From: CAYPJE01 sp964410945
Lineage (GTDB): Bacteria > Fidelibacterota > Marinisomatia > Marinisomatales > TCS56
DNA length: 64,000 bases
Direction: 5' to 3'
Assembly: GCA_964410945.1 (NCBI GenBank)
Contig: CAYPJE010000013.1
Location: forward strand, 1 to 64,000
Of this stretch, positions 47,540 through 55,506 are shown in pieces (the stretch's first letter is position 1; every line of letters begins with the position of its first letter). The translations under genes were made by a program, and so were the position numbers. Below the pieces are notes generated by a model. That model had not been told where the DNA came from. It ran no database searches and was given only the letters and a program-made list of their open reading frames with translations.

Positions 47540-48330
47540 TATTTCAAATCCTCCCTGGTTGGGGCTTTGATATCACCAACCGGATACATATTCATCATAT
47601 GTTCAATCATCCATTGATTGGATTCATAAGGCGTCAGTTTCCACCCGGAGGGACAGTTGGTAACAATTTCCACGATACACAGTCCCCGGGCCAGACGCTG
47701 GTATTCGAAGGCCTTGGTGAGCGCTTTTTTGGTTTTGCGCACTGCCTTGGCATCGTGTACCGACTGGCGGGTAGCATAGAAAGTCCCCGGCAACTGAGCC
47801 AGCAGATTGGTGATATCGATCGGCGCCCCGGTCGAGACCCGGTCTCGCCCGTACGGCGAGGTGGCTGTTTTTTCACCGATCGGTGTAGTAGGAGCCATCT
47901 GACCACCAGTCATTCCGTAGATGCCATTATTGATAAAAATGATCAGGTAATTTTCACCCCGGTTGGCACTGTGGATCGTTTCCGCCGTCCCAATCGCCGC
48001 CAGGTCGCCATCACCCTGGTAAGTAAACACATATTTATCCGGTAATACCCGTTTGATGCCGGTGGCCACCGCGGTGGCCCGGCCGTGGGCGGCCTGGTGC
48101 ATATCGATATTCATATATTCATAGGCCAGGACAGAACAACCCACCGGTGCGACACCGATGGTATCGCTGACGATATCCATGTCATCCAGCACTTCCATCA
48201 GAATCTTATGAGTGGTGGTATGTCCACAGCCGGGACAATAATGCATCCGTACATCTAGCAGTGATTCCGGTCGCTGGTAAACTAAATCCATGGAATTCAT
48301 TTCCTGGGGAGGACTACAGGTTTCACTCAT
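47539..48330 (-). CDS. korB: 2-oxoacid:ferredoxin oxidoreductase, beta (TPP-binding) subunit
   Basis: This 263-residue subunit binds thiamine diphosphate and performs the decarboxylation. YCPGCGHTTTHKIL is the N-terminal family motif, TYQGDGDLAAIGTAETIHSANRGENYLI is the TPP/Mg site (GDGD ... N), and NGIYGMTGGQMAPTTP follows as in other KorB/VorA proteins. It starts 2 nt after the alpha gene, with GAGG about 8 nt upstream of ATG. Confidence 0.93.
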   Translation of the reverse strand: MSETCSPPQEMNSMDLVYQRPESLLDVRMHYCPGCGHTTTHKILMEVLDDMDIVSDTIGVAPVGCSVLAYEYMNIDMHQAAHGRATAVATGIKRVLPDKYVFTYQGDGDLAAIGTAETIHSANRGENYLIIFINNGIYGMTGGQMAPTTPIGEKTATSPYGRDRVSTGAPIDITNLLAQLPGTFYATRQSVHDAKAVRKTKKALTKAFEYQRLARGLCIVEIVTNCPSGWKLTPYESNQWMIEHMMNMYPVGDIKAPTREDLK

Positions 48331-48332
48331 AT

Positions 48333-49427
48333 CTATACCTCTACCGTTTTATGTTTACCGGCCCTGACTTTAGCCAGATTGGCTTCGGTCTGTTCCAGCA
48401 GTTCCTCAGGCGTCGGGATTATGCCACCCATCCGGCCGTGGAAAAATACCGGCACCGAACCGTCCACTGCCAACCGAACATCTTCGACCATCTGTCCCGC
48501 ATTCAACTCAATATCCTGGATCATTTCCACCTGCCGGGCTAATTCACGCAGACGGGGTGCCGGGAACGGCCAGACCGTCTGGGGCCGGAACAGGCCGGCT
48601 TTGATTCCTTTTTCCCGCGCCAGTTGAATTGTTTTCCGGGCGATACGGGCCGCCAGTCCAAATCCGGTGAACAATACTTCCGCGTCCTCGGTCTGGTATT
48701 CCTTCCAGCGCAACTCGTCGCGGGCGATCGTGGCATATTTCTGCTGTAAAACCCGATTCAATTCTTCCATCCGTTCCGGTTGCAGGTGTAACGATGTAAC
48801 CACATTTCTTTCCCGGTTCGGAGTTTTGCCGGTGGTAGCCCAGGGTTTGGGCAATTTCATTTTTTCCGGATCATAATCCGGGAACTGTACCTTCTCCATA
48901 CCCTGCCCCAAAGCTCCATCGGTAAGGATCATTACCGGATTACGGTATTTATCAGCCAGGTCAAAACCCAGAAATACAAAATCCGCCATTTCCTGAACGG
49001 TCGATGGTGTCAGCACAATTACTTTATAGTCGCCATGTCCGCCACCTTTGGTGGCCTGGAAATAATCGCCCTGGCTGGGCTGGATGGTACCCAGTCCCGG
49101 GCCGCCGCGAACGACATTGGCCAGCAGACATGGTAATTGCGCAGCTGCAATATATGAAATACCTTCCTGCATCAGACTGAAACCCGGTGAACTGGTTGTG
49201 GTCATCACCCGGGCCCCGGCCCCGGCGGCACCATAGATCATATTTATCGAGGCCACTTCACTTTCGGCCTGTAAAACAACGCCACCGCGTTTAGGCATAT
49301 GAATTGACAAATACTCAAGTATCTCCGATTGGGGCGTGATGGGATAACCAAAATAGGCATCCAAACCAGCCCGTATCGCCGCCTCGGCCAGGGCTTCATT
49401 GCCCTTCATGAATAGAATTTCACTCAT
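48333..49427 (-). CDS. korA: 2-oxoacid:ferredoxin oxidoreductase, alpha subunit (KorA/VorB type)
   Basis: The 364-residue subunit carries the pyrimidine-binding and core domains. GNEALAEAAIRAGLDAYFGYPITP, AESEVASINMIYGAAGAGAR and TTTSSPGFSLMQEGISYIAAA are close to the VorB/KorA consensus. The enzyme oxidises a 2-oxoacid to acyl-CoA and CO2 with reduction of ferredoxin; whether 2-oxoglutarate or branched-chain acids are used cannot be decided from sequence. A GTG one codon upstream (49430) overlaps the ferredoxin stop; ATG at 49427 with GGGAG 6 nt upstream is preferred. Confidence 0.92.
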   Translation of the reverse strand: MSEILFMKGNEALAEAAIRAGLDAYFGYPITPQSEILEYLSIHMPKRGGVVLQAESEVASINMIYGAAGAGARVMTTTSSPGFSLMQEGISYIAAAQLPCLLANVVRGGPGLGTIQPSQGDYFQATKGGGHGDYKVIVLTPSTVQEMADFVFLGFDLADKYRNPVMILTDGALGQGMEKVQFPDYDPEKMKLPKPWATTGKTPNRERNVVTSLHLQPERMEELNRVLQQKYATIARDELRWKEYQTEDAEVLFTGFGLAARIARKTIQLAREKGIKAGLFRPQTVWPFPAPRLRELARQVEMIQDIELNAGQMVEDVRLAVDGSVPVFFHGRMGGIIPTPEELLEQTEANLAKVRAGKHKTVEV

Positions 49428-49429
49428 CA

Positions 49430-49720
49430 CTATCTCCCATCAATGGTGACGGTTACATTTTCAGTAATATCAGTTATCCTGGCAATCGGAGTTTTTTTGC
49501 CTTTTTTCTCGCGATATACGGTAATGGCCCCATCCGGACAAATCAGGGCGCAATTGGTGCAGCCGGTACAGTTATCCTCATGCACGACCGCAAAATGATA
49601 TCCCCGCTGATTGAGTTCCTCAGACATAGCCAGTGTCTCCTGCGGACATTCGTGAATACATAATTCACAGCCTTTGCAGGTTTCAATGGCAATCTTGACT
49701 TCACCTTTCACCTTAGCCAC
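49430..49720 (-). CDS. korD: 2-oxoacid oxidoreductase delta subunit, 2x[4Fe-4S] ferredoxin
   Basis: The 96-residue protein has two full cluster motifs, CKGCELCIHECP and CTGCTNCALICP, and passes electrons from the TPP subunit to external ferredoxin. It is the first gene of the korDABC unit. The start is GTG with AAGGAG 7 nt upstream. Only a one-base overlap or short gaps separate all four genes. Confidence 0.94.
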   Translation of the reverse strand: MAKVKGEVKIAIETCKGCELCIHECPQETLAMSEELNQRGYHFAVVHEDNCTGCTNCALICPDGAITVYREKKGKKTPIARITDITENVTVTIDGR

Positions 49721-49785
49721 AATTGAGCTCCTTGTTTGTCATTCAAAAATCAATCAATCCCCCGACATTGACAATCGAGACGGGA

Positions 49786-49814
49786 AGTTAAGCAATCACC
49801 GAATCATGGGTCAA
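49786..49814 (-). promoter_or_regulatory. Possible promoter of the korDABC operon
   Basis: On the minus strand TTGACC (49809-49814) and TTAACT (49786-49791) are separated by exactly 17 nt, about 65 nt upstream of the korD start. The pair resembles a sigma-70 promoter; there is no other support. Confidence 0.33.
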
Positions 49815-49911
49815 ATATTATCCCATTTAGGAAATACACCTAATTAAATACTGTATAATCAGCTTATTTTGTAATTATTGTTGCGGGAATGGAGTTTTTT
49901 CAGTGTTTTGC

Positions 49912-50280
49912 TCAATCCCATTCAAAACCGCTGACCTTACCGGTGCCGGTTTCAATTTCAACGGAATTGTAGTCATCCAGCTTGGGGATATAGTAGTACA
50001 GGATACGGGTAGTTTGTTCAAAGTCCATGAATACCGAGTCAGGCTGACCAAGAGTTTGGATAACAGCCTCAGCTGTGGGGTTGGTCCTGAGAAACTGGAA
50101 AATATCATACTCATTCATCAGCCAGCGTTGATACGGATCGACAGGTAGAAGTGAATTATCCCCTGGTTCACCGGCCGGTTCTGGAACGGCTGTCGAATCG
50201 GGCAATAGCTCCGGTCCGGGAGCTTGTTTAGGTCCGCAGGCCACCATCAACATAACGATTGTTAAAATTAATATTCGCAT
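49912..50280 (-). CDS. Small lipoprotein of unknown function
   Basis: The 122-residue protein has a lipoprotein signal peptide, MRILILTIVMLMVAC, with Cys15 in the lipobox MVAC, followed by a Pro/Glu-rich linker. The C-terminal ~75 residues are a small folded domain (YDIFQFLRTNPTAEAVIQTL, PDSVFMDFEQTTRILYYYIP, YNSVEIETGTGKVSGFEWD) that resembles SmpA/OmlA (BamE)-like domains, in which a helix is followed by three strands; this is a guess from pattern. The longer in-frame start would put 15 polar residues before the signal peptide and is unlikely. It stands alone. Confidence 0.72.
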   Translation of the reverse strand: MRILILTIVMLMVACGPKQAPGPELLPDSTAVPEPAGEPGDNSLLPVDPYQRWLMNEYDIFQFLRTNPTAEAVIQTLGQPDSVFMDFEQTTRILYYYIPKLDDYNSVEIETGTGKVSGFEWD

Positions 50281-50428
50281 CCGCAAAAGATAGATAGAAT
50301 CGTTGATGATTGGCAAGTCCGGCAAATTTTTTTCTAATCCAATTCTAATTTACTGTCCATTATTTTTCTGCCAATAAATATAACCGGGACGGTAATTTCG
50401 ATTGCTTATAAACCTACCATTTCAATCT

Positions 50429-50926
50429 ATGAAATTAAAAATACGAAATGCCGAACTGACCGATTGTGAACGGATGAATCAGATATTCAATGCAACAATC
50501 GGCAACGGCTTCAGCACCGCTTATACGGAACCGATCTCCCCGGCTGAGCGGGAAAACTGGCTCGAAGGACATATGAATGAGAAATTCCCGGTCCTGGTTG
50601 GGGAGCTTAATGGCCAAATCATCTGCTGGTCAAGTCTGAGCCCCTGGCGTGCCGGACGCCAGGCCTTGGAACAGGTAGCAGAAATCAGCTATTTTGTTCA
50701 CCCGGAATACCAGCGCTCCGGCTACGGATCACAAATAATGGAATATACAATCGTACAAGCCCGCCGGAACAACCATACCCACCTGATCGCCTGGTTACTG
50801 GATTTGAATCCGGCCAGCATTGGAATACTGAAAAAATTCAGTTTTAAGGAATGGGGCCGGATTCCCAAAGCAGCTAAGCTCCATAATGCTGTTTGCGATC
50901 ACCTGCTGTACGGGAGATTAATTTGA
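50429..50926 (+). CDS. GNAT N-acetyltransferase, phosphinothricin acetyltransferase-like
   Basis: The 165-residue protein has the plan of the Pat/bar subgroup: IRNAELTDCERMNQIFNATI, YTEPISPAERENWLEGH, EISYFVHPEYQRSGYGSQIM with the acetyl-CoA motif QRSGYG, and WLLDLNPASIGILKKFSFKEWG. It probably transfers acetyl from acetyl-CoA to the amino group of an amino-acid-like substrate, such as methionine sulfone or sulfoximine analogues. An upstream TTG (50402) is in frame, but ATG at 50429 begins the domain. Its stop overlaps the start of the AraC-type regulator. Confidence 0.85.
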   Translation: MKLKIRNAELTDCERMNQIFNATIGNGFSTAYTEPISPAERENWLEGHMNEKFPVLVGELNGQIICWSSLSPWRAGRQALEQVAEISYFVHPEYQRSGYGSQIMEYTIVQARRNNHTHLIAWLLDLNPASIGILKKFSFKEWGRIPKAAKLHNAVCDHLLYGRLI

Positions 50927-51903
50927 GTTCTGTCCAACAGAAAGAATACACCAGGCGAATAAACCTGGTCCTCGATTATATTGAAGAAAATCTCGATCAA
51001 GAATTGTCTCTGGCCAAATTATCTCAGGTAGCCAGTTTCTCCCCCTACCATTTCCACCGCATTTTCAGTGCGGTAATGGGTGAACGATTAAATGGCTTCA
51101 TTCAGCGGATAAGGCTGGAACGGGCCGCCAACAAGTTGATCACCAATTCCAATAAATCAATAACCGAGATTGCCCTGGAATGCGGGTTCTCCGGATCGGC
51201 CCCCTTTGCCCGCGCCTTCAAAAACCAGTTTGGAGTCAGCGCCAGCCGCTGGCGCAATGGTAGTTATCAGGAACATAGCAAGATTGGTCAAAACGAGCGC
51301 AAAAATGATCAACCGGTCAGCAAGGGCCGAGAAGAATACAAGATCAGGGCAGAATATCTTCCCAGTCGAATTACTAACCCGATCTGGAGGATTGAAATGA
51401 AATCAAAATCGAAACTGACTGCCAGGGTGGAAGTCAAATCCATGCCCGAAATTCATGTTGCCTATATCAGGCATATCGGACCCTACAAAGGTGATGGCGC
51501 CCTATTTGAAGGGTTGATGAATAAACTGATGCAGTGGGCCGGCCCGCGTGACCTGATCAAGTTCCCGGAAAGTAAGTTACTGACAATCTACTACGATGAT
51601 CCCGAAGTTACGGCTGATGAAAAATTACGCATGGATGTCTGCCTGACGGTCCCGGCCGATACAGAAGTGGATGGTGAAATCGGAAAAACCAGCCTGAAAG
51701 CCGGCAAATATGCCATAGCACACTTCGAGATCGGTATGAATGAATACCAGGATGCCTGGAATGCCGTATACGCCGGCTGGCTGCCGGAGAGTGGTTACCA
51801 GCCCGATGACGGTCCTTGTTATGAGCTGTATCATAACAGCCCGGATGAACATCCGGATAAGAAGCATATTCTGGATATTTGTCTGCCGGTAAAACCACTG
51901 TAA
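50923..51903 (+). CDS. AraC-family regulator with GyrI-like ligand-binding domain
   Basis: The 326-residue protein has an N-terminal AraC DNA-binding domain with two helix-turn-helix units (LSLAKLSQVASFSPYHFHRI; ITEIALECGFSGSAPFARAF) and a C-terminal GyrI/SOUL-like domain from ~residue 165 (VEVKSMPEIHVAYIRHIGPY ... YELYHNSPDEHPDKKHILDI) that usually binds small hydrophobic cationic molecules. This is the Rob-like arrangement. The TTG at 50923 is chosen because GGGAG lies 6 nt upstream and it overlaps the preceding stop as TTGA, implying coupled translation. Confidence 0.87.
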   Translation: MSSVQQKEYTRRINLVLDYIEENLDQELSLAKLSQVASFSPYHFHRIFSAVMGERLNGFIQRIRLERAANKLITNSNKSITEIALECGFSGSAPFARAFKNQFGVSASRWRNGSYQEHSKIGQNERKNDQPVSKGREEYKIRAEYLPSRITNPIWRIEMKSKSKLTARVEVKSMPEIHVAYIRHIGPYKGDGALFEGLMNKLMQWAGPRDLIKFPESKLLTIYYDDPEVTADEKLRMDVCLTVPADTEVDGEIGKTSLKAGKYAIAHFEIGMNEYQDAWNAVYAGWLPESGYQPDDGPCYELYHNSPDEHPDKKHILDICLPVKPL

Positions 51904-51912
51904 CTGATAAAT

Positions 51913-51958
51913 AACGGCCATCTATACCCGGTATTCAGGTGGCCGTTTGCTTTTATTT
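51913..51958 (+). terminator. Intrinsic terminator after the AraC-type regulator
   Basis: AACGGCCA (51913-51920) pairs with TGGCCGTT (51940-51947) and is followed by TGCTTTTATTT. The loop contains the palindrome ATACCCGGTAT, which can form an inner stem. Confidence 0.82.
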
Positions 51959-52095
51959 CTGATTTGACATAATCTCCCGGGGGAGTATTACGCTTAATTA
52001 TTGCACTTTCGGCACTGATTCACCTACCGTTTATCAGGTATTTCCGGTACACTTAACTACCCCGGCATTTACATAAAATAATAAAAGGAGCTGCT

Positions 52096-52503
52096 ATGTC
52101 CAATACTGTTTTATTAACCAACGATCAGATCAACCAGATTAAAACTGAAAATAAAAGTGTGCGGATGACTGATGCACAGATTGAAAAATTTGCAAACAGC
52201 CTGGTTGAAAATATTGATATTCCCTTCATGCCAAAGAACAGGGAACAGGCTATCGCCAAGAAAATAGTCGGCCGGTTCGATGATTTCTTATGGGAAACAC
52301 TGCCTGATGAAATCTATGAATTAATCAACGATGCCAGCGATGGTCTCGACCAGAAAGAAACAAATAAGTTAATCAGCCATCTCACCAAAGTCGCCAATAA
52401 ACGGATTAACATTAAGTATCTGCCGGAAGATGTTGAGGCCGATATCATCAGATACCTGCTGCGCAAGATCCTCAAACATCTGATGAAGAAATATAAAGCC
52501 TGA
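52096..52503 (+). CDS. Hypothetical cytoplasmic helical protein
   Basis: The 135-residue protein is charged and mainly helical, without signal peptide, cysteines or membrane segment. The C-terminal tail is strongly basic (LLRKILKHLMKKYKA). I do not recognise it. AGGAG 6 nt before ATG and a strong terminator just after the stop show it is a well-expressed single gene. Confidence 0.72.
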   Translation: MSNTVLLTNDQINQIKTENKSVRMTDAQIEKFANSLVENIDIPFMPKNREQAIAKKIVGRFDDFLWETLPDEIYELINDASDGLDQKETNKLISHLTKVANKRINIKYLPEDVEADIIRYLLRKILKHLMKKYKA

Positions 52504-52515
52504 TTGGTATGTGTC

Positions 52516-52550
52516 AGGAGAGCTGTCTTACCGGCAGCTCTCCTATTTTT
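52516..52550 (+). terminator. Intrinsic terminator after the 135-residue gene
   Basis: AGGAGAGCTG (52516-52525) pairs with CAGCTCTCCT (52535-52544) with a 9-nt loop, followed by ATTTTT. It also lies just downstream of the convergent nuclease gene. Confidence 0.9.
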
Positions 52551-52559
52551 CTGTTTAAA

Positions 52560-52916
52560 TCAGTAATCCTTGTAAACAGCAAATCCCTGCTTAACCAGTT
52601 CATCATTCACATTCAGCCACTCACTGTCAGATCGTTTAATAAATATTTTCGCCAGATAACGGCCATATTTACCCCGTTTGTCCCGGTAGGTTTCCAGTAA
52701 AATTTCCCGGCCATCGATCAGGCTGCGCAGATAATCGCGGGATTTTAATCCTTCGGCCCGCTCGGCACCGCGTAATTCAGGCGCGTTGATTCCATAAAGA
52801 CGCAGCTTCTCATTATGCAACCAGATACCCAGGCCAAGATCGATATCCACCGTACAGGTATCGCCGTCGTATACAGAGATAACCCGACTGCGGTAATGAT
52901 AAAGGTTCAATTCCAT
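52560..52916 (-). CDS. Thermonuclease (SNase)-family nuclease
   Basis: The 118-residue protein is a single staphylococcal-nuclease domain: VISVYDGDTCTVDIDLG holds the calcium-binding Asp residues, KLRLYGINAPELRG the catalytic Arg and Glu, and DKRGKYGRYLAKIF the second Arg. It lacks a signal peptide when started at ATG 52916, where GAGGG lies 5 nt upstream, so it may act inside the cell or be a nucleic-acid-processing enzyme. A longer in-frame start at 53018 adds residues without domain character. Confidence 0.85.
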   Translation of the reverse strand: MELNLYHYRSRVISVYDGDTCTVDIDLGLGIWLHNEKLRLYGINAPELRGAERAEGLKSRDYLRSLIDGREILLETYRDKRGKYGRYLAKIFIKRSDSEWLNVNDELVKQGFAVYKDY

Positions 52917-53061
52917 TTCACCCTCATTTATTAATATTCTAAATACAAAATTCCCCTGGAATTTACGTTGAAAATGAACCGGTGGATATTTATCGCCTGA
53001 TAAATGTTTATCGGTCAACCAATTCCTGGTGTAACTTTGGCGGCTTTTTTTAGGAGGATAT

Positions 53062-53868
53062 ATGCAAGATAATAAAGAACGTTTTTACTATGACCGGGAT
53101 TTCATCAGCAGCAGCGATGCACGGTCGTTACGTATAATTGCCGAATATTTAGGACCACAGCAGCGATTTAATAAATATCATATTGAAGATACGATCGTAT
53201 TTTTTGGATCGGCCCGGATCAAATCGGAAATTGAAGCCCGGCAGGTCCTTGACAAGGCCCCCGCTAACGCCACCGATCAGGAAATCCGGAAATATAAAAA
53301 TGATCTCAGGATGAGCAAATACTACGAGGATGCCCGGCACCTGGCTTTCCGACTGACCGAGTGGAGTAAAAACCTGTCGGATAAAAAACACCGATTTATC
53401 GTCACTTCCGGTGGGGGTCCCGGAATCATGGAAGCCGCCAACCGGGGGGCTTCGGAAGCCAAGGGACTGGCAATTGGATTGAATATTACCATTCCGTTTG
53501 AACAGAGTGGTAACACTTTCATTACACCGGATTTAAACATCCAGTTCCACTATTTTTTCATGCGGAAATTCTGGTTTTTATATCTGGCCAAGGCCCTGGT
53601 GGTTTTCCCGGGTGGCTTCGGGACACTGGATGAATTGACTGAACTGGTCACCCTCATCCAGACCGAGAAAATGAAAAAGCATATTCCGATTGTCCTGTTT
53701 GGCAAGGATTTCTGGGATAATGTAATCAACTGGGATTATCTGGTGGAAGCCGGCACTATCTCAGCCGATGATCTGAAATTATTCAAGATTTACGATACTG
53801 TGGATGAAGCCTATGCTTACCTGACGGAAAACCTGACCAGTAAATATTTCATGGGACCGAATTTCTAG
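53062..53868 (+). CDS. LOG-family protein (nucleoside 5'-monophosphate phosphoribohydrolase-like)
   Basis: The 268-residue protein carries both LOG motifs, SGGGPGIMEAANRGA (116-130) and FPGGFGTLDELTE (182-194), which bind the ribose phosphate and supply the catalytic Glu. Family members cleave nucleoside monophosphates to base and ribose 5-phosphate; many were misnamed lysine decarboxylases. The N-terminal ~90 residues make it longer than plant LOG proteins. AGGAGG 6 nt before ATG is a strong ribosome-binding site. Confidence 0.9.
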   Translation: MQDNKERFYYDRDFISSSDARSLRIIAEYLGPQQRFNKYHIEDTIVFFGSARIKSEIEARQVLDKAPANATDQEIRKYKNDLRMSKYYEDARHLAFRLTEWSKNLSDKKHRFIVTSGGGPGIMEAANRGASEAKGLAIGLNITIPFEQSGNTFITPDLNIQFHYFFMRKFWFLYLAKALVVFPGGFGTLDELTELVTLIQTEKMKKHIPIVLFGKDFWDNVINWDYLVEAGTISADDLKLFKIYDTVDEAYAYLTENLTSKYFMGPNF

Positions 53869-53880
53869 TCTGATAGTTTT

Positions 53881-54270
53881 CTAGATAGTGTTTATAACAA
53901 ACTCCGGCGGATTTTCCAGGTGGCGTTTCACCGTGCAGAGTTTGGCCGAATTAATGACGGCTTTCTTATACTTCTCGGGAAATCCTTCCGGCAGTTTTAT
54001 ATCCAGATTGATCTGTGAAATCAGATGCTTGACCGGATCGAACTTCATCGACTGGGTTAATTCCAATCCGGTAGTATCAAGCCCGCGCTGCTGACAAAAA
54101 CCCAGCACATAAATCCCGGCACAGGTACCCAGTGAAGCCAGAAACAGGGAAAATGGCTCCGGCGCGGTGCCATCACCGCCGCCACGTACACTCTGGTCGG
54201 TCTCGATGACATGTCCGGCATATTCCGCATTAACTTTTTTCCCACCGGGGAATGTGATTTTCATATCCAT
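53881..54270 (-). CDS. OsmC-family protein
   Basis: The 129-residue protein is OsmC/Ohr-like: GTAPEPFSLFLASLGTCAGIYVLGFCQQRGL and NSAKLCTVKRHLE hold the two conserved cysteines, Cys50 and Cys112. Such proteins reduce organic or fatty-acid hydroperoxides, or act in general stress; this one belongs to the YhfA-like subgroup by its short N-terminus (assignment uncertain). ATG at 54270 has GGAG 6 nt upstream; a TTG four codons earlier overlaps that site. Confidence 0.88.
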   Translation of the reverse strand: MDMKITFPGGKKVNAEYAGHVIETDQSVRGGGDGTAPEPFSLFLASLGTCAGIYVLGFCQQRGLDTTGLELTQSMKFDPVKHLISQINLDIKLPEGFPEKYKKAVINSAKLCTVKRHLENPPEFVINTI

Positions 54271-54422
54271 ACTATTCTCCAAATAATTTACTGGTCTGAT
54301 GAAACCGCAATACAGAAGTTACAGTATCGGTTTGTCTACAATATAATCCGATATTCCGGCTACTGTAACCTTTCCCGGCAATTACCATCTATGTAAGTAA
54401 AAGATTTAACAAAGAGGAAATT

Positions 54423-54794
54423 ATGGTTGAACATTTAACAAAACAGGATTTTTTAGAAAAAGTATTCAATTACGAAGCTCAGAAAGAGTGGAAATTCGAG
54501 GGTGATGTTCCCGCAGTAATCGATTTTTATGCTGACTGGTGCCAGCCCTGTAAAATGCTGTCCCCTATCATCGACGAATTATCAGCTGAATACGAAGGAA
54601 AAGTTAATTTTTACAAAATTAATACTGAGGTTGAACAGGAACTGGCATCCGTGTTTGGGATTCGCAGTATCCCCAGCATGTTGTTTATCCCCAGTGATGA
54701 AAAACCGCAGATGGCTACTGGCGCATTACCAAAAGACCAGCTGGTAAATGTCATCAATGATGTGTTGAAAGTTGCCGAACCGGTAAAAAATTAG
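54423..54794 (+). CDS. Thioredoxin-family protein with WCQPC active site
   Basis: The 123-residue cytoplasmic protein is a single thioredoxin fold. The redox motif is WCQPC (39-43) in place of WCGPC, and the cis-proline motif is IRSIPSMLF. The N-terminal extension of ~20 residues (HLTKQDFLEKVFNYEAQKEW) is longer than in E. coli TrxA, as in some Bacteroidetes and anaerobe thioredoxins. Gln between the cysteines should change the redox potential. AGAGGAAATT precedes the ATG. Confidence 0.92.
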   Translation: MVEHLTKQDFLEKVFNYEAQKEWKFEGDVPAVIDFYADWCQPCKMLSPIIDELSAEYEGKVNFYKINTEVEQELASVFGIRSIPSMLFIPSDEKPQMATGALPKDQLVNVINDVLKVAEPVKN

Positions 54795-54815
54795 ACCTTC
54801 CCCCCCAACGGTAGC

Positions 54816-54850
54816 AGCGCCTCGTGATTGGAATCAATCCGGGGCGCTTT
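54816..54850 (+). terminator. Probable terminator after thioredoxin gene
   Basis: AGCGCC (54816-54821) pairs with GGCGCT (54843-54848), and inside it GATTG pairs with CAATC; TTTGTATATT follows. It overlaps the last codons of the convergent PspC-domain gene. Confidence 0.5.
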
Positions 54851-55040
54851 GTATATTCTGATCGCGGATATCCGGCACCAGATACCAGGCGATGGCATAC
54901 GCAATAATTCCACCACCCCAGAAAATCGACAGAATGAAAAACAATCTGACGATTATCGGATCGATGTCGAAATAATCGGCAATACCAGCACATACTCCGG
55001 CAATCTTCGCTTCACGTGTATTTCGATATAATCGTTTCAT
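54834..55040 (-). CDS. PspC-domain small membrane protein
   Basis: The 68-residue protein is a lone PspC domain: KRLYRNTREAKIAGVCAGIA followed by DYFDIDPIIVRLFFILSIFW and the membrane segment GGGIIAYAIAWYLVPD. In enteric bacteria PspC senses inner-membrane stress; short stand-alone copies are common in the FCB group with no defined role. The stop is 17 nt from the downstream zinc-ribbon gene's coding start region, so the two minus-strand genes are likely co-transcribed. Confidence 0.9.
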   Translation of the reverse strand: MKRLYRNTREAKIAGVCAGIADYFDIDPIIVRLFFILSIFWGGGIIAYAIAWYLVPDIRDQNIQSAPD

Positions 55041-55057
55041 AAAAATCTTTCCGGTGT

Positions 55058-55303
55058 TTAATGGTGGGCACCACAGTTAGGACAAGTTTCGATTCGGTCA
55101 GGTAGGGACACACCTTCAACCCGGGTCACCAGGTAACCGCACGCCTTGCATTGCCAGGAACCCTGGACACACTTACAACTGGAATTCTGGCAGAATAAGG
55201 CATAGGCCGGGTTTTCATTACTGCAGATTTGACATTCCCAAACATTTGAAGCGTGATCCATAGTTTTTACAGAATTTGTGGTTTTTATTTTATTTGACTT
55301 CAT
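55058..55303 (-). CDS. Small zinc-ribbon protein
   Basis: The 81-residue protein has eight cysteines spaced as zinc ligands: CQICSNENPAYALFCQNSSC, then CKACGY and CPNCGAHH. The first group resembles a RanBP2-type finger and the last a rubredoxin-like ribbon. The function is unknown; binding of nucleic acid or protein is typical for such modules. An internal ATG (55261) is an alternative start, as the first 14 residues are basic and polar. It lies 17 nt upstream of the PspC gene. Confidence 0.7.
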   Translation of the reverse strand: MKSNKIKTTNSVKTMDHASNVWECQICSNENPAYALFCQNSSCKCVQGSWQCKACGYLVTRVEGVSLPDRIETCPNCGAHH

Positions 55304-55398
55304 TCCATTCCCATTGCCAAAATGAAAAATTATGCGGGAACCCTAAACACTAAATTAACCTTGGTCAGGAAAAAATGTTGGAAAAAATAATCCCCGGG

Positions 55399-55434
55399 TT
55401 TGAGTGGATTTGAGTAAGTTGAAACTAATTTGAA
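55399..55434 (+). repeat. Four TTGA-containing direct repeats with near-helical phasing
   Basis: TTTGAG occurs at 55399-55404 and 55409-55414, followed by TTGAA at 55419 and TTTGAA at 55429-55434, so TTGA recurs at intervals of 10, 9 and 11 bp. They lie 73-108 nt before the PycTM-like gene and upstream of the divergent zinc-ribbon gene. Repeats on one face of the helix suggest a site for a multimeric regulator. The third copy could also be a -35 box (TTGAAA) with TTAGTT 17 nt on. Confidence 0.35.
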
Positions 55435-55506
55435 TCTAGGCTTAGTTTCCTGGTCCGAAAGCTGCAGATCGGTAATTGAAAGAAACAAACCAATCGAGTA
55501 TTAATA

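Noticed and set aside
50893..50922. Longer start for the AraC-type regulator at TTG 50893
   Set aside because: It would overlap the GNAT gene by 34 nt and has no ribosome-binding site, whereas TTG 50923 has GGGAG at a good distance.
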